64,000 nucleotides of DNA from positions 36,401,501-36,465,500 of the forward strand of contig NC_091966.1 of NCBI RefSeq assembly GCF_036711975.1. The letters run 5' to 3'. Source of the DNA: Onthophagus taurus. Taxonomy: Eukaryota; Arthropoda; Insecta; Coleoptera; Scarabaeidae. Position numbers and translations under genes: made by a program. Under the pieces are notes generated by a model. That model was not told the DNA's origin. It searched no databases and was given only the letters and a program-made list of their open reading frames with translations. Positions 46,304-56,826 of this stretch are shown here, one piece after another (the first letter of the stretch is position 1; each line of letters starts with the position of its first letter).

Positions 46304-47738
46304 CACTGTTGGAAATAATTGACGAGCACACCTTGTATAATCTGAACGCCTGTGTCCAGCACAATGAAATTTGGTATGGAAGTAGTACCAAAGTAGTGTA
46401 ACTTACCCTCACATGGAGAGTGCCGCAACTTTGCTGGGAGGGGATGCATTAATGGCGAGAGTATTCCCCGTGAGCGGCGCGTACCATCGCTACACGACGT
46501 GGCATGGCGTCGATAAGTCGCTGTATTGTAGCGAGAGGGATGGCCAACCATGCCGCCTTAACTCGTCTCCATAGCTCCTCAACGTTAGCCGGGGGAACCC
46601 GATAACGTTGAAGTCTCCGACCAATCATGCTCCAAATACGTTCGATCGGATTCAGATCCGGAGAACGAGCTGGCCATGGAAGCATTTGTATACGGTGCTC
46701 TTCCACAAATGTCTGTACAACACGCACGATGTGCGGTCGGGTGTCGTCGTGCATGTATAGCAGACGTGGGCGGCGCCGCCGAACGTAGGGAAGCACAACG
46801 GGCCGTAGCACCTCATCTACGTATCGTTGCCCCGTCATCGTCTGCTGTACACGCAGCAGACGTGTACGTCCACCATGTGTAATCGCACCCCATACCATAA
46901 TGCCCGGTTGGCGGTGGGTAGGGCGTTCTTGCACGCGCTGCTCGAGTAGACGCTCACCACGTCTCCGACGAACCAAAATTCGCGTGTCTTCATTGTTCAA
47001 TTCGAATCTTGTTTCGCCGGAAAACAAAATGTCCCTCCACTCGGCAACCCACTCATGCCTAGCGTCGACCCACTCGTGACGTATGCGGCGGTGCTCGGGT
47101 GTCAGTGGAATCCGCTGTACCGCACGACGCGCGCGCAGTCCACTGTCCATCAAACGCCGCCGTATAGTTCGCGTAGTGAGTGCGCCTTCCCTTCCCGCTG
47201 GCCAAACAGCTCCAAGTTGGCTTGAGGAGGCCGTACACGACGCTAAAGAGTTGAGGACAAGGGCGCGATCCTCGCATGCTGTAGTCGCGCGAGGCCGTCC
47301 CGGCCTCGGCTGAAGGCGCGTACGTCCTAGCTCAGACCATTCTCGCCATGCCCGTTGCACTGCCGATAATGACCTCTCGAGGCGACGTGCAATTTCACGG
47401 AACGACACACCCTCATTGTGCATACGCACAACAGATTCTCGCTCAAACTCGCTTAAATAACGCGATCGCCCTTCCATTGCGAACAGAGTACGACAACAAA
47501 CTGACACCACACTAAAAACACCTAAAAACGACCGATATCTCCCACCCACTTCGGTCTCCATATCGACGGAATGTTCCACTTAGAGGGGGGGAGGGGATCA
47601 GTCAACAATGCCGCGACAGAAAAACTCGAAACTCGCTGTATAAACAGGTCTACAGTAAACTTTATGCTCCGCAATTATGGATTTATCTTCACGCGTTTAG
47701 AATATACAGGGTGTACTCGTGAATTATTTCCAACAGTG
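46304..47738 (-). mobile_element. Near-intact GC-rich Tc1/mariner transposon
   Basis: 1435 bases with inverted ends CACTGTTGGAAATAATT (46304) and AATTATTTCCAACAGTG (ending 47738), matching over about 45 bases with few differences, and TA on both sides. One long minus-strand transposase frame fills the interior. The interior is strikingly CG-rich compared with the host sequence, which points to recent arrival, possibly by horizontal transfer. Confidence 0.95.
46449..47477 (-). CDS. Tc1/mariner transposase, first catalytic Asp replaced by Gly
   Basis: 342 residues from the ATG at 47477, the usual family size. The same frame stays open upstream to an ATG at 47579, but that adds 34 residues of non-family text, so the inner start (MEGRSRYLSEFERE) is preferred. 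An N-terminal bipartite HTH reads VVRMHNEGVSFREIARRLER and LGRTRLQPRPGRPR (AT-hook-like GRPR). The catalytic domain follows: ILFSGETRFEL where the family has S-D-E-(T/S)-RF, WGAITHGGRTRL, YMHDDTRPHI (second Asp), SPDLNPIERIW (third residue). With Asp changed to Gly by a single A-to-G type change, the protein should bind DNA but not cut. The frame is otherwise undamaged. Confidence 0.92.
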   Translation of the reverse strand: MEGRSRYLSEFERESVVRMHNEGVSFREIARRLERSLSAVQRAWREWSELGRTRLQPRPGRPRATTACEDRALVLNSLASCTASSSQLGAVWPAGREGALTTRTIRRRLMDSGLRARRAVQRIPLTPEHRRIRHEWVDARHEWVAEWRDILFSGETRFELNNEDTRILVRRRRGERLLEQRVQERPTHRQPGIMVWGAITHGGRTRLLRVQQTMTGQRYVDEVLRPVVLPYVRRRRPRLLYMHDDTRPHIVRVVQTFVEEHRIQMLPWPARSPDLNPIERIWSMIGRRLQRYRVPPANVEELWRRVKAAWLAIPLATIQRLIDAMPRRVAMVRAAHGEYSRH

Positions 47739-47740
47739 TA

Positions 47741-48049
47741 ACTTGAAAACGAAAAACGCTAGGTACCAATAACTTTAATGAAAGTCAACATATTTTTTAA
47801 ACGTCCAATTAAAAGGTGTAATAGAAACTATAGGATTCCATTTAAAATAACGAAGTTATGGTGTACTTTTGGTAGACCGGAAGTGGCGGCCATCTTGCAA
47901 ATATTTTAGATCGAAAGTTCCGAATGAATAACCCATGCTACAAAAATTTCAAAACTATACGACTAATGGAACCTAAAAATGTTCGAACGAACTAGTTACG
48001 CGAGACACCTGTAATAAATGCTGTGGGTGTCTAAATGCTATATACCGGT
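47741..48049. repeat. MITE-like fragment
   Basis: Contains TTTAAAATAACGAAGTTATG and ACCGGAAGTGGCGGCCATCT, words I associate with common insect MITE ends. The partner end was not found on the other side of the adjacent transposon. Confidence 0.4.
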
Positions 48050-49660
48050 GTCCCATTAAGGGTACAGAGCAGCCTAGAGGTTTGGAAAAAAATCCTTATA
48101 GCCAAAGTGACCAAGAGATATAGCTGGAAATTATTTTGAACTTCGTAATCCGACCGCTAAGGGGCATAACTGCCATAGAGAAACATAAAATTCCGAGAGA
48201 GAGGGCGATGCTAATGCATTTTCTTATTTATACTGGCATATGGTTATATTTATAGTTATCTGCAGCGATTACATATTTTTGTGATTTTTGAAAAAAAGTT
48301 AAATGGAACGGTACTATTTACTTCACAGACCTTTAGTCACCATAAAATTTGCTAAATATCAGTGAAAACCGCTAATAAAAAAATGTAATTATCACAAGGA
48401 AAGATATTTTTCTCTTGAAGTGTTTTTATTCAACCAACTCTATGAATTTCTAAATCACATTGGTGCGCAATCCGATCCTACATAATCTGGGAATCCCGAA
48501 AACAATTCTCCAGAAGATACCTCAAGAGAATAATATGTATTTAGGCCTTAACAGATACTGATCATGATAACAGACTGAACTATTATCATTGGCTGTTAAA
48601 TATGATTCGGGCAAAAGTCTTATCACAAATTCTATACCAGACGCATGAAGCATCTTTCAATAATGCAGGTGGTCTAATAATATGCAAGTTATTGATTCGA
48701 GCAAAACCCACATTGCTTCCACCCCTCCCTATCTATGGGGTAGCTAAAAGACCTGATTTTTCAAGAAAAACCAAAACCCAGGGAAAATATGACAAAATAC
48801 GAAATGCCACTAGAAACGTGCGTTGTGTGACTTAAGCAGTGTTTTTTTTTTCTGTCAAAAGTAGATTAAATAAATACATCGTGATTGATTGAAGGCATTT
48901 CGAACATTAGTGAGGTAGTTTTGGCTAAAATTTGAGTCATTCAAAGTGTTTTGGTTTATTTTGCTTTATTGTCATTATTGATGTTTCATTGATCCGTTGG
49001 CCTTTTAACACGCCTCAAAAGTAGTTTTGAACCAGTTCTAAGCTTGGATAAAGTGTGAAGGAATAACATTTTTGTGCTCTCTTATTTGTTTGCTAAGGTA
49101 ACTTGATCCGATTAAGATATACGAATCTTTGACATTTTCTTCTATAATTCAAGAATGGATGGAATATCGAAATGCGGTTTTCACTAAAATAGTATCGTTC
49201 CAATAACTTTTTTTCAAAAATTTCTAAAATATGTAATCGCTGCAGATAACGCCCTCTAGCTTATTTGTTTTAAATTAAACGGTCTTACTGAAAATATCTT
49301 TCAAAAGAGCTTAAAATGCTCTTTCAAACAAGACTAAAAATATTCAAATCGGTTGAATGGTCTACGAGATATTGAAATGTAAACATTTGAAAACGCATTG
49401 GCCTCCCCCTCCCTTATTATAACAGACATGAAAAATGTCGGAAAACAAAAGTGATACGGTATTATCCAAGCTATCAAATGATGTTGTCAAAGTTGTACCT
49501 CATCATATAACTTTCTAATTGTAAGATAGCGAGAATTTGATGTTTCTTTATTGCAGTTACGCTTAGTGGTCAGATTACGAACTTCAAAATAATTTCCAGA
49601 TATTTCTCTTGTCCACATTGCCGATTAGGATTTTTTTCCCAAACCTCTAGGCCTTAATGT
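48050..49660. mobile_element. Long inverted-repeat element
   Basis: The left arm 48053-48400 and right arm 49160-49660 are complementary in patches, including CCTAGAGGTTTGG, GGAAATTATTTTGAA and CTGCAGCGATTACATATTTT with their complements. The right arm carries an extra block near 49260-49550. The centre (48420-49150) holds a possible piece of a non-LTR C terminus (DNRLNYYHWLLNM). No transposase seen. Confidence 0.65.
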
Positions 49661-49795
49661 GTTAAAATTTCCTAACTTTGATGGCCTGTATCTTTGCAAT
49701 TTTACTAATGTTTTTTATAGGAATTGTCATCATTTTTACTCTAATACATGTAGTTACATTTGTTCCCCGAGTCACCGAAACATCCTGTATACAGG
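49661..49795. repeat. Direct repeat, copy 1
   Basis: About 135 bases beginning GTTAAAATTTCCTAACTTTG and ending in TCACCGAAACATCCTGTATA. Repeated at 51045-51185 with scattered changes. The end looks like a transposon terminus (CCTGTATA). Confidence 0.75.
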
Positions 49796-51044
49796 CTAGG
49801 CACCGTTCCGATTCCACACTTGTTGAAATATGTGGAATAGTTTTCAAACATTCAAAAGCGAATTGAAGATTTTTATCCATACTACCGCCATTATTGAATA
49901 TATCAATTTCCTGGATCAATGTATTGAATAGTACTTTCTTAGTTAACTGGACAGGTGGTTTTGAGGTTTTTGTTTAGGCATTTTCAAACATATTTTGTTC
50001 TTTTATCTCATTTATCATAAATTGTAATGCTATATCCGCTTTTTCTAGTGCAATACACCGCTAAAATAAGGCTTTTACAGTCAGATTTGCCGGTTCCAAT
50101 ATGGTTACTAACGCTTTAATAAGTTCGTACTGTGAATCTACAAGAAAGGGCTCTTTTATGTCAACCATTGCTTTACGTGCGCATTTTTTTAATAATATGA
50201 ACCGCTCCAACATAACAAACAGTGTACTCCTAGTCTGACAATTTAAAATTAATTTAATTTCTTTTTCGTGGTCTTTTTTATGTCATTTTGTAATATCGAA
50301 TGCGTGCTTGCAGTGTCAACCGATAGATCGAGTCTTATTCTTCAAAAAATAGTAAATTAGTGACATAAACATAACCCCGAAAATCCCGAAATTATAATCG
50401 ATTTCCCGGGATAATTTTCAAGATTTAAATATGTACGGAATTCTGGGATTTGCGGAATTGAAATCCCGGGATTGCAACCCCTAATACAGGCCCTGTACTG
50501 GGTGTCCCGTTTAAAGGTAAGGAGCGGTTGTATCTCGACAAGAGTAACAACATTTCCAAGTGTAGATTTAGCTAAATCTATTTTTAATTTGTTTTAGTTG
50601 ATTTAATAAAAGAATTTAAAAACAATAAATTATAAATCAACAAAAAAACGATAACACTAACAGGAATAATAAAAAAAAGTACATAAAATAACAAGACAAG
50701 TAATAAAAAATACTAAAGGAAATGTTCAAAAAACTTGGTTTCCTTTTTTTTCGTGTTAGTATTGAAATCGGAACCCAACATTTTTGCATTTAACAGGTAA
50801 ACAGTGATTTTTATCAATATTATCTAAGAGTGATAAAAATTGCTAAACTAAATCGACTATTAGAAACTGCAAAAATAAATGTAGGGTTATGATGCAAACA
50901 AATTTTAGGAACAGCCTGTATAGCATTGTTCCCGCGGACCGATCCAACTCAAAATTACCTAACGATTTTACGTGACATTGATTTATACTGTATCAAATTT
51001 TAGCGCTGTACTATAAATAATGTTTAAAATATTTAGAAAAATGT
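49796..51044. other. Inferred jumu intron, mixed debris
   Basis: No genes. 50508-50530 reads GGGTGTCCCGTTTAAAGGTA, a MITE-like terminus that may pair with the end of the direct repeat at about 51185. 50390-50475 has several CCCGGGA words around AAATCCCGG. Confidence 0.4.
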
Positions 51045-51185
51045 GTTAAAATTTCCTAACTTTGATGGCCTGTATCTTAGAAATTTGAGAACTTTTACTA
51101 AATTTTTTTTACATGAATCGTCATCATTTTCACTCCAGTATATGTGGTTAAACTTGTTCCCCAAGTCACCGAAATACCATGTACA
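51045..51185. repeat. Direct repeat, copy 2
   Basis: Second copy of the segment at 49661-49795, same orientation, ending in TCACCGAAATACCATGTACA. Confidence 0.75.
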
Positions 51186-52587
51186 GCATTTTTATTTTTT
51201 AGTAATAATGTTTATTGTTGGTAAGAATCAGTAATTAGTAATAACGATGTTTTGTTTGTCTATTGCTGCCTCCACATGTAAATAAATAAATTAATTTAAA
51301 TATTTTTGGTAGAATAACATGATTGACTAAACTAGTGTCCTAGTTTAGCTTGGTATGTTTATTACTAATTTATTATATTTCATTAATTCAATTAAATACA
51401 AAGTGCATATAGCAAAAGAAGTAGCGTTACATCATCAATCAAAAAAAAATCTTACTCTACTCAGTAGAGTTTGCAAGAACCCCACTTCTAAAAACGACTA
51501 ATAGTACATTGACAGAAGAGGGAGAGCGATCGCTGTCCCCCTTTCTCCACCGCATCTCTTCGACACCATCATCCCGCCCAAACCTAATGAATCCCCCCTT
51601 TCTCTCTCCTACACCCGGTTTACAAAACTGGCATCTGTTCGAGCTGCGCCGGCAAAGTACAGCACTATCCAAACGTTTCGCCTCTCACTACTTACTACGT
51701 ATACGTACTGCCGGGCCGGTTTGATTTTGCATTTTGCCGTAAGTTTCGCTACATAACGATCGCCCCCCCGCAACAACATTAACCAGGTCTAAGCTAATAG
51801 TAGTACGACTTTATAATTATATACAGTTACGCATTTAATGACTTGAAACTATCGTTGATACGATTTAAATGGTTATTAGTTAATGGTTACGTCGTTTCAG
51901 GTTTTAATAGCCCAGGTAGAATTCGACTGGTTTTTATTATGCTAAAATGTAACCCCCTAGACTCTAACCTTTCTTTATTTTCTTCGAAGAATACAATTGA
52001 ATTTTGATTTTGTATTTTAGGGTGTTGACTTAAACGGTTTAACACGTTTGTAACTTAAAAAAAAACTGGATTTGATGTATTTTTAGGTAAAAATAACCGG
52101 TATAACTCGATTTTGTTTCTAAATAATAAGCTTTGAAAATCCCCTAACTTTAAAAGACGTTCACAAAATACCACTTGATTCGTATTTTTTAAATAAACAA
52201 CCTGTTTTATTTACAAGTTATATAGAGTAAGCTCTCATTATTTAAAACACCTGCCGTGTTCTTTTATTAACTCGATACTCGTTTCCAAGTACGTATCAAT
52301 GTTTACTTCCAAGTGACCTTGAGGGAGTAGAGAATATTTCCCGCCTTGTCAAAAACACCGAGTGTATTTTCGAGTTGAATTAAGTTATCAACAAACATAA
52401 CCTTTCAACGTCAAATTATTTTAGTGATGTTGATAAAAGATGTCGTTAAAAAGAATTTGTTTAAAACAATTGAATTTCGATTAAAATTTTGTCGAAGAAC
52501 TTTTTTTAAAATTAATTTAGTATTTAAAGAATAATTAATAATTATAATTTAACGATTAATAAAAATAAAATCAAAAATAATTAATGT
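51186..52587. other. Unique region downstream of the candidate jumu first exon
   Basis: 51500-51780 is unusually C-rich on the plus strand with several CpG (TCGAGCTGCGCCGGC; CGATCGCCCCCCCGC), low in repeats. It may be regulatory for jumu. There is no family-supported frame. Confidence 0.4.
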
Positions 52588-52761
52588 TTAAGTATACTTA
52601 AAGATGTTTTTAATACAAAAGAGCGGGATCGGGCACATTATGGACGAGTCCATTATGAGCGGAACACGTTCTCCTCGGTTAAAAAATAAATACTTGGTTT
52701 TAACGTGTTTATAACAGAAAACGAGGTGTTGGCGATTGTGTGCGTTATATTTAGTACTTAC

Positions 52762-52821
52762 CAATCGTTGTTCTTGAGTTGTATTACGTTGTCCGGATGA
52801 ATTTTCATCAAATTCAATCAT
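52762..52821 (-). CDS. jumu: Candidate first coding exon of jumu
   Basis: On the minus strand an ATG at 52821 opens MIEFDENSSGQRNTTQEQRL and runs to a strong donor, G|GTAAGTAC, at 52761. Splicing to the jumu exon acceptor at 43907 keeps the frame (CGA TTG|GAT GTT GAG AAA ATG), adding 24 residues to the 452 from the downstream ATG (476 in all). The frame is also open further upstream to 52944, so the true start is not settled. The surrounding sequence is free of transposon debris. Intron length would be about 8.85 kb. This is inference from splice signals and phase, with no homology support. Confidence 0.5.
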
Positions 52822-53470
52822 AAAAATTAATTTCTCACTGACAGCACAGTACACCCGACCGATGTATACAAAACTTGAAGGTCCACCACAAAGGACAGAG
52901 AGGGATTTCAAATCGCGCGCTCTCGATTGGTTGCCTAGAGTCACGAGTGTTTCCCGCCGTTACACGATTGGTCGTTTAAAAACATGGAGTTAACCGTGAC
53001 CAGCGATCGATTCGCTGCACATGGCACGGTCGACTAAAAACGATATTTCGCGCGCAATTTTCTACCACAAAAAAACCTTTTTCGTTCGTGATAACACAGC
53101 GAAATTTTTTTTCGAAAAAATCACGATGTTTTAACGTAATTTTTAGACGCGATTACGTGGTTTGAACGTTCGAAATGGACGAGTATTTCTTTCGAGTATT
53201 TTGCCGGGAACTCAACGGACAACAACTGTCATGGCGACCGTTGGGATTTAAAAAAAACTGACATTTAAATTCATTAGGCGGTAAATTTAAATTGGGACGT
53301 AAAAAACGGCTATTAAAAATTTATAATAAAAATGGGCGTAAAAAAAATTATGTGATGGAAATTACCTCGAAAAAGTTGTTAATTTTTACTCCATCGAAAA
53401 AATCGATATTGTCGGGACAAGTCCATTGCAAGTACCAAGAGGGGAGGTCGCTTTAATTAATTGAGCCAGT
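52822..53470 (-). promoter_or_regulatory. Probable jumu promoter and 5' UTR region
   Basis: Relatively CpG-containing, repeat-free sequence upstream of the candidate first exon (for example TCAAATCGCGCGCTCTCGATT at 52909 on, and CGCGCGCAATTTTC at 53050 on). No TATA box stands out. Confidence 0.4.
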
Positions 53471-53651
53471 TTAACAAAACATGTTTTTAAGCCATTGTTC
53501 TAAGACTTTTTTATAACATTTAACTCCGTCATCATTTTAATTCTTAATGTTTATCTTATTGATATTGAAACATTAATATTTACATTTATCTATGAGAAAT
53601 GTAAATATTTATTTATTTTTTTTTCTTATTTCTGGTTATGCAATATGAGAT

Positions 53652-53688
53652 ACATGCTACATTCCTTTTGGTTGAAATTTAACGATAG
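53652..53688 (+). repeat. 37-bp direct repeat, left flank of composite element
   Basis: The same 37 bases, beginning ACATG and containing TTTTGGTTGAAATTTAACGA, occur at 55622-55658 in the same orientation with one mismatch, on the other side of the composite element. Confidence 0.9.
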
Positions 53689-53697
53689 ATACATGTA

Positions 53698-55620
53698 CAG
53701 TTGCTCACAAAATTGAGTATACAAGAGAATGAAAGATACAGGGGGTCAATAAAATATTTGTCCACCGTCCAATTATGAGGTACTGATATATTGGAATAAT
53801 GTATTAGTATTTTAATATATACAGTCAGTTCCAAAAGTCAGTGTCCCAACGGTTTTTTGCATGATTTCTAAAATAGGATCGTAAATAAAGTAAAGTTTTT
53901 TGTTAATAGTTATAATTATTCATTTTAAACAGATTTATAAGTAAACTCAAACTCTTAAACTCACGAAAATAGCAAAATAAATTAATAATTTTTCAAAATT
54001 GTTCCATTGCAACCTCACAAAAGTAATAGTAAAGTTGCAATGAACGATGAAATCTGCGTAGTGCGAATGGAACAGGTTTTTGATGTTCTTAAGAAGTTGC
54101 CGAACAAATTTACAGCTGGTGATGATAACCTTCCAGCGTTTTTTATTCGTGATTGTAGCGCAATTTTTGCTGCCTCACTTTGTGTGATCATGAACTTGTG
54201 TCTAAAAACAGGCGAGTTTCTTAAGATCTAGAAGCGATCACGGATCATTCCTATTTTCAAGCGCCGTAATCGTAACAGCATTATTGATTATCGTCGCATT
54301 TGCATAATATCTAACTTCGCTAAAGTAGTTGACCATCTGATGAGTGAATCATCTATGGAGAAAATTACAGAAGTAATATGTAAATCCTTGGATAGAAGTG
54401 GATGTAGTGACTTTTCTAAGGTGTTTGATGCGATCCATCACGATCTTCTCCTCCAGAAGCTCAGTATGTTTGGCTTTTCCCCTGGGCTTCTGTGCCTTGT
54501 TTCATCGTGTTTATCAAAGAGGGCCAATTATGTATTTTATAATGGCTTTGCTTCGGTGGAGTTTATTGGACAATCTGGTGTCCCACAGGGCACTAATTTG
54601 GGTTCACTACTGTTTGTAATATTTATTAACGACTTATTAAACAGATAAGTCTCGTGTATGGGCTTATGCTGATGATCTTAAAATATTTCGCAGTCGGATC
54701 TTGATATCTTGGTGGAATGATGCGAACGTAATCAGCTCAGGATAAATGTGGAGAAGTGTAATGGTATCACTTTCACACGTAGAACTACTTCTATCCCTTC
54801 ATCCTACTGTATAGAGCCTCCCTGCTTACATTGACTTCTGTCAGAGATCTGGGAGTAACTTTTGATGGCAGACTATCGTTTATAGCGCCCATAGAGGATC
54901 TCGCTTCTTGTGCTGCGAGAATGCTTGGCTTTGTGGCTTTTATATGGTCACCGCATTATATCTCGCACCTTCCTTTCGCGTAGATAGAGCTTATCCTGTT
55001 TGTGGCACTGACTACCAATCTTTGTTGCAACGTCCCCATTTTTCTTCGCTTGACACTCGAAGGGATGATCCCGAGTTAATATCTCTTCTCGAAAGTTTCG
55101 TTGGCTGGCCTGTACGAACATTACAGCGAATGAATCAGCCTCATTGCAATTCTTTGACGATGGTCTGGACTGTTGCTAGACTTAGATTTACAATTTTGGC
55201 AATTTCGCCGTAAGATTTCTTTTCTTTTCGATATTTTATCACCAATTTTCTAATTGCAGAAATTTCTTTTCGCGGTGACATTTTGCAGCCAGTTAGAACT
55301 ATCACGAAACACAAACTAAATGCTAATAGCTAGATCAGTAATCCCTACCTAATTAAGAAAAAGGAAATGCAATGCCAGCTACTTGTTTTTATTAGCATCA
55401 AAAACTTAGTGGACTTCATGCCATGGCGAATGCAAGCGATAATTCACGCCAATGGAGGGCCTCTTAAAACATAATACCAACCTAAATTTAATCAGTTTAA
55501 TAAGTTAGTATAGTTAATAAGATTGTTGTTAATATATATCACAAACTTTAACATAAATTAATAATTATTTGAAATACTCACAATTATTTACTCTGTATAC
55601 TCAATTTTTGTGAGCAACTG
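53698..55620. mobile_element. Composite Tc1-like element with two nested insertions
   Basis: Outer ends CAGTTGCTCACAAAATTGAG (53698) and CTCAATTTTTGTGAGCAACTG (to 55620) are inverted and flanked by TA. Near the right end the minus strand encodes a transposase N terminus (MSPRKEISAIRKLVIKYRKE, then KSYGEIAKIVNLSLATVQ). Inside, 53822-54055 is a piece of the different Tc1 family seen at 34817-35050, which in turn carries a non-LTR insertion. The composite is flanked by a 37-base direct repeat. Confidence 0.8.
54056..55115 (+). pseudogene. Jockey-like non-LTR retrotransposon, RT region
   Basis: Plus-strand frames give VRMEQVFDVLKKLPNKFTAG, then SRIIPIFKRRNRN and IDYRRICIISNFAKVVDHL, DFSKVFDAIHHDLLLQKL (first catalytic Asp), SGVPQGTNLGSLLFVIFIND, and AYADDLKIF with the catalytic YADD intact near 54665, then ERNQLRINVEKCNG. 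Several stops and frameshifts; no endonuclease domain. Resembles the relic in SF3B1 intron 6. Confidence 0.85.
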
Positions 55621-55864
55621 TACATGGTACATTCCTTTTGGTTGAAATTTAACGATAGGTATAATTGAGGTCAACGATTTTAACAAACATAATATTACAC
55701 AGAAGCATTTTAAACCCAAAGACACAAAGCAAACAAGAATATGGTTAAAAGAAGGATTTTCCACCAACACAAAATAATCAAATCTAATCCTTAAATATTC
55801 CAATTTTTTTAATGATTCATTGAAACTTCTAAAATTTTAACTACAACATAAACTAGTTAGGAAT

Positions 55865-56126
55865 TTATTCCTCTACTAATTTAACTACTGGTTGTTGACT
55901 TATATACCCATTTAAATGCCTTTTTAGATTCCCAATGGATTGCAAAATTTTTATGTAGATATCAATTCCTTGCAGAAAAACGTCTGTACTTAAATATTCA
56001 TCATGATCGTGTAATTTGACATCCGTGTGGTGTATTGGTGAAAATCCTAAGGCGGGAATTCCAATATTTCTTAAATAAGTTATATCTGTTTCGCCAGGAT
56101 TCACACCCTTTTTAATTTTTAAATCC
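55865..56126 (-). CDS. Extra aminoacylase-1 terminal exon, copy C
   Basis: Acceptor TTGCTCGTAG before GGATTTAAAA at 56126. The frame reads DLKIKKGVNPGETDITYLRN, then [22 protein letters not shown] (zinc-ligand His kept) and QGIDIYIKIL. It ends 14 codons later than the canonical exon, with a tail reading SQQPVVKLVEE. Phase equals that of the canonical last exon (60064-60283). No upstream aminoacylase exons lie beside it. Confidence 0.75.
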
Positions 56127-56226
56127 CTACGAGCAAATTTACACGTTAATAAATAAAACAAATAAGAAATTCATAAAAAAATTATACAAATTTTTTATTT
56201 TAATATAAAAATAAAAATGATAAAAT

Positions 56227-56446
56227 TTATTTCGTTATATTTTCCATATTTCCAAGCGTTGTGATTATTTTAATGTAGATGTCAATTCCACGAAGGAAAA
56301 TGTCCACGTTATGATACTCATTGTGAGCATGCATTAATGCAGGCATATGGATCATTGGTGAAAATCCAAGTGCAGGCAAACCCAAGTTGCGTAAATAGTT
56401 TATATCAGTTCTAGCTGGACACATTACTTTTTTTATTGTTAATCCC
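56227..56446 (-). CDS. Extra aminoacylase-1 terminal exon, copy B
   Basis: Acceptor TTTGTTCTTAG before GGGATTAACA. Exactly 220 bases, as in the canonical exon. Reads GLTIKKVMCPARTDINYLRN, then [24 protein letters not shown] and RGIDIYIKII. The zinc His of the LHDHDE box is retained (MHAHNE), while the following acidic residue differs. An AATAAA lies downstream at 56194-56199. Confidence 0.78.
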
Positions 56447-56565
56447 CTAAGAACAAATTTATATTTCAAAATTTTAGTATCTTAGTATTATTATTAAAAA
56501 AAAGTAAAATCAATGTTAGGTTAAAATATAATTAACAACTTTTTACATGCACAAAGTTATAAAAA

Positions 56566-56785
56566 CTATTTTAAAATCATTTCCATGCTTCCTAATGCTT
56601 GAATGATCGCAATGTAAATATCGATTCCACGAAGAAAAACATCAACATTTAAGTATTCATCATTAGCATGCATTCGTGGAAAAGTGTTGATGATTGGTGA
56701 AAATCCAAAAGCAGGCAATCCCAAATTACGTACAAAGTTAATGTCTGTTCTACCAGGGCAGATAACCGGTTTAATAGTTATTCCC
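56566..56785 (-). CDS. Extra aminoacylase-1 terminal exon, copy A
   Basis: Acceptor TTATTTCTTAG before GGGAATAACT. Exactly 220 bases and the same phase as the canonical exon. Reads GITIKPVICPGRTDINFVRN, then GLPAFGFSP, RMHANDEYLNVDVF and RGIDIYIAII. All catalytic-site positions I can check (His, acidic pair) are kept. The open frame continues upstream of the acceptor to 56826 only by chance. Confidence 0.78.
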
Positions 56786-56826
56786 CTAAGAAATAAAATT
56801 AATATTGAGTGCAACAATCGGGCCAT

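Noticed and set aside
52588-52944. 118-codon minus-strand frame as a separate protein
   Set aside because: A strong splice donor lies inside it and the downstream half looks intronic; better explained as a 5' exon of jumu.
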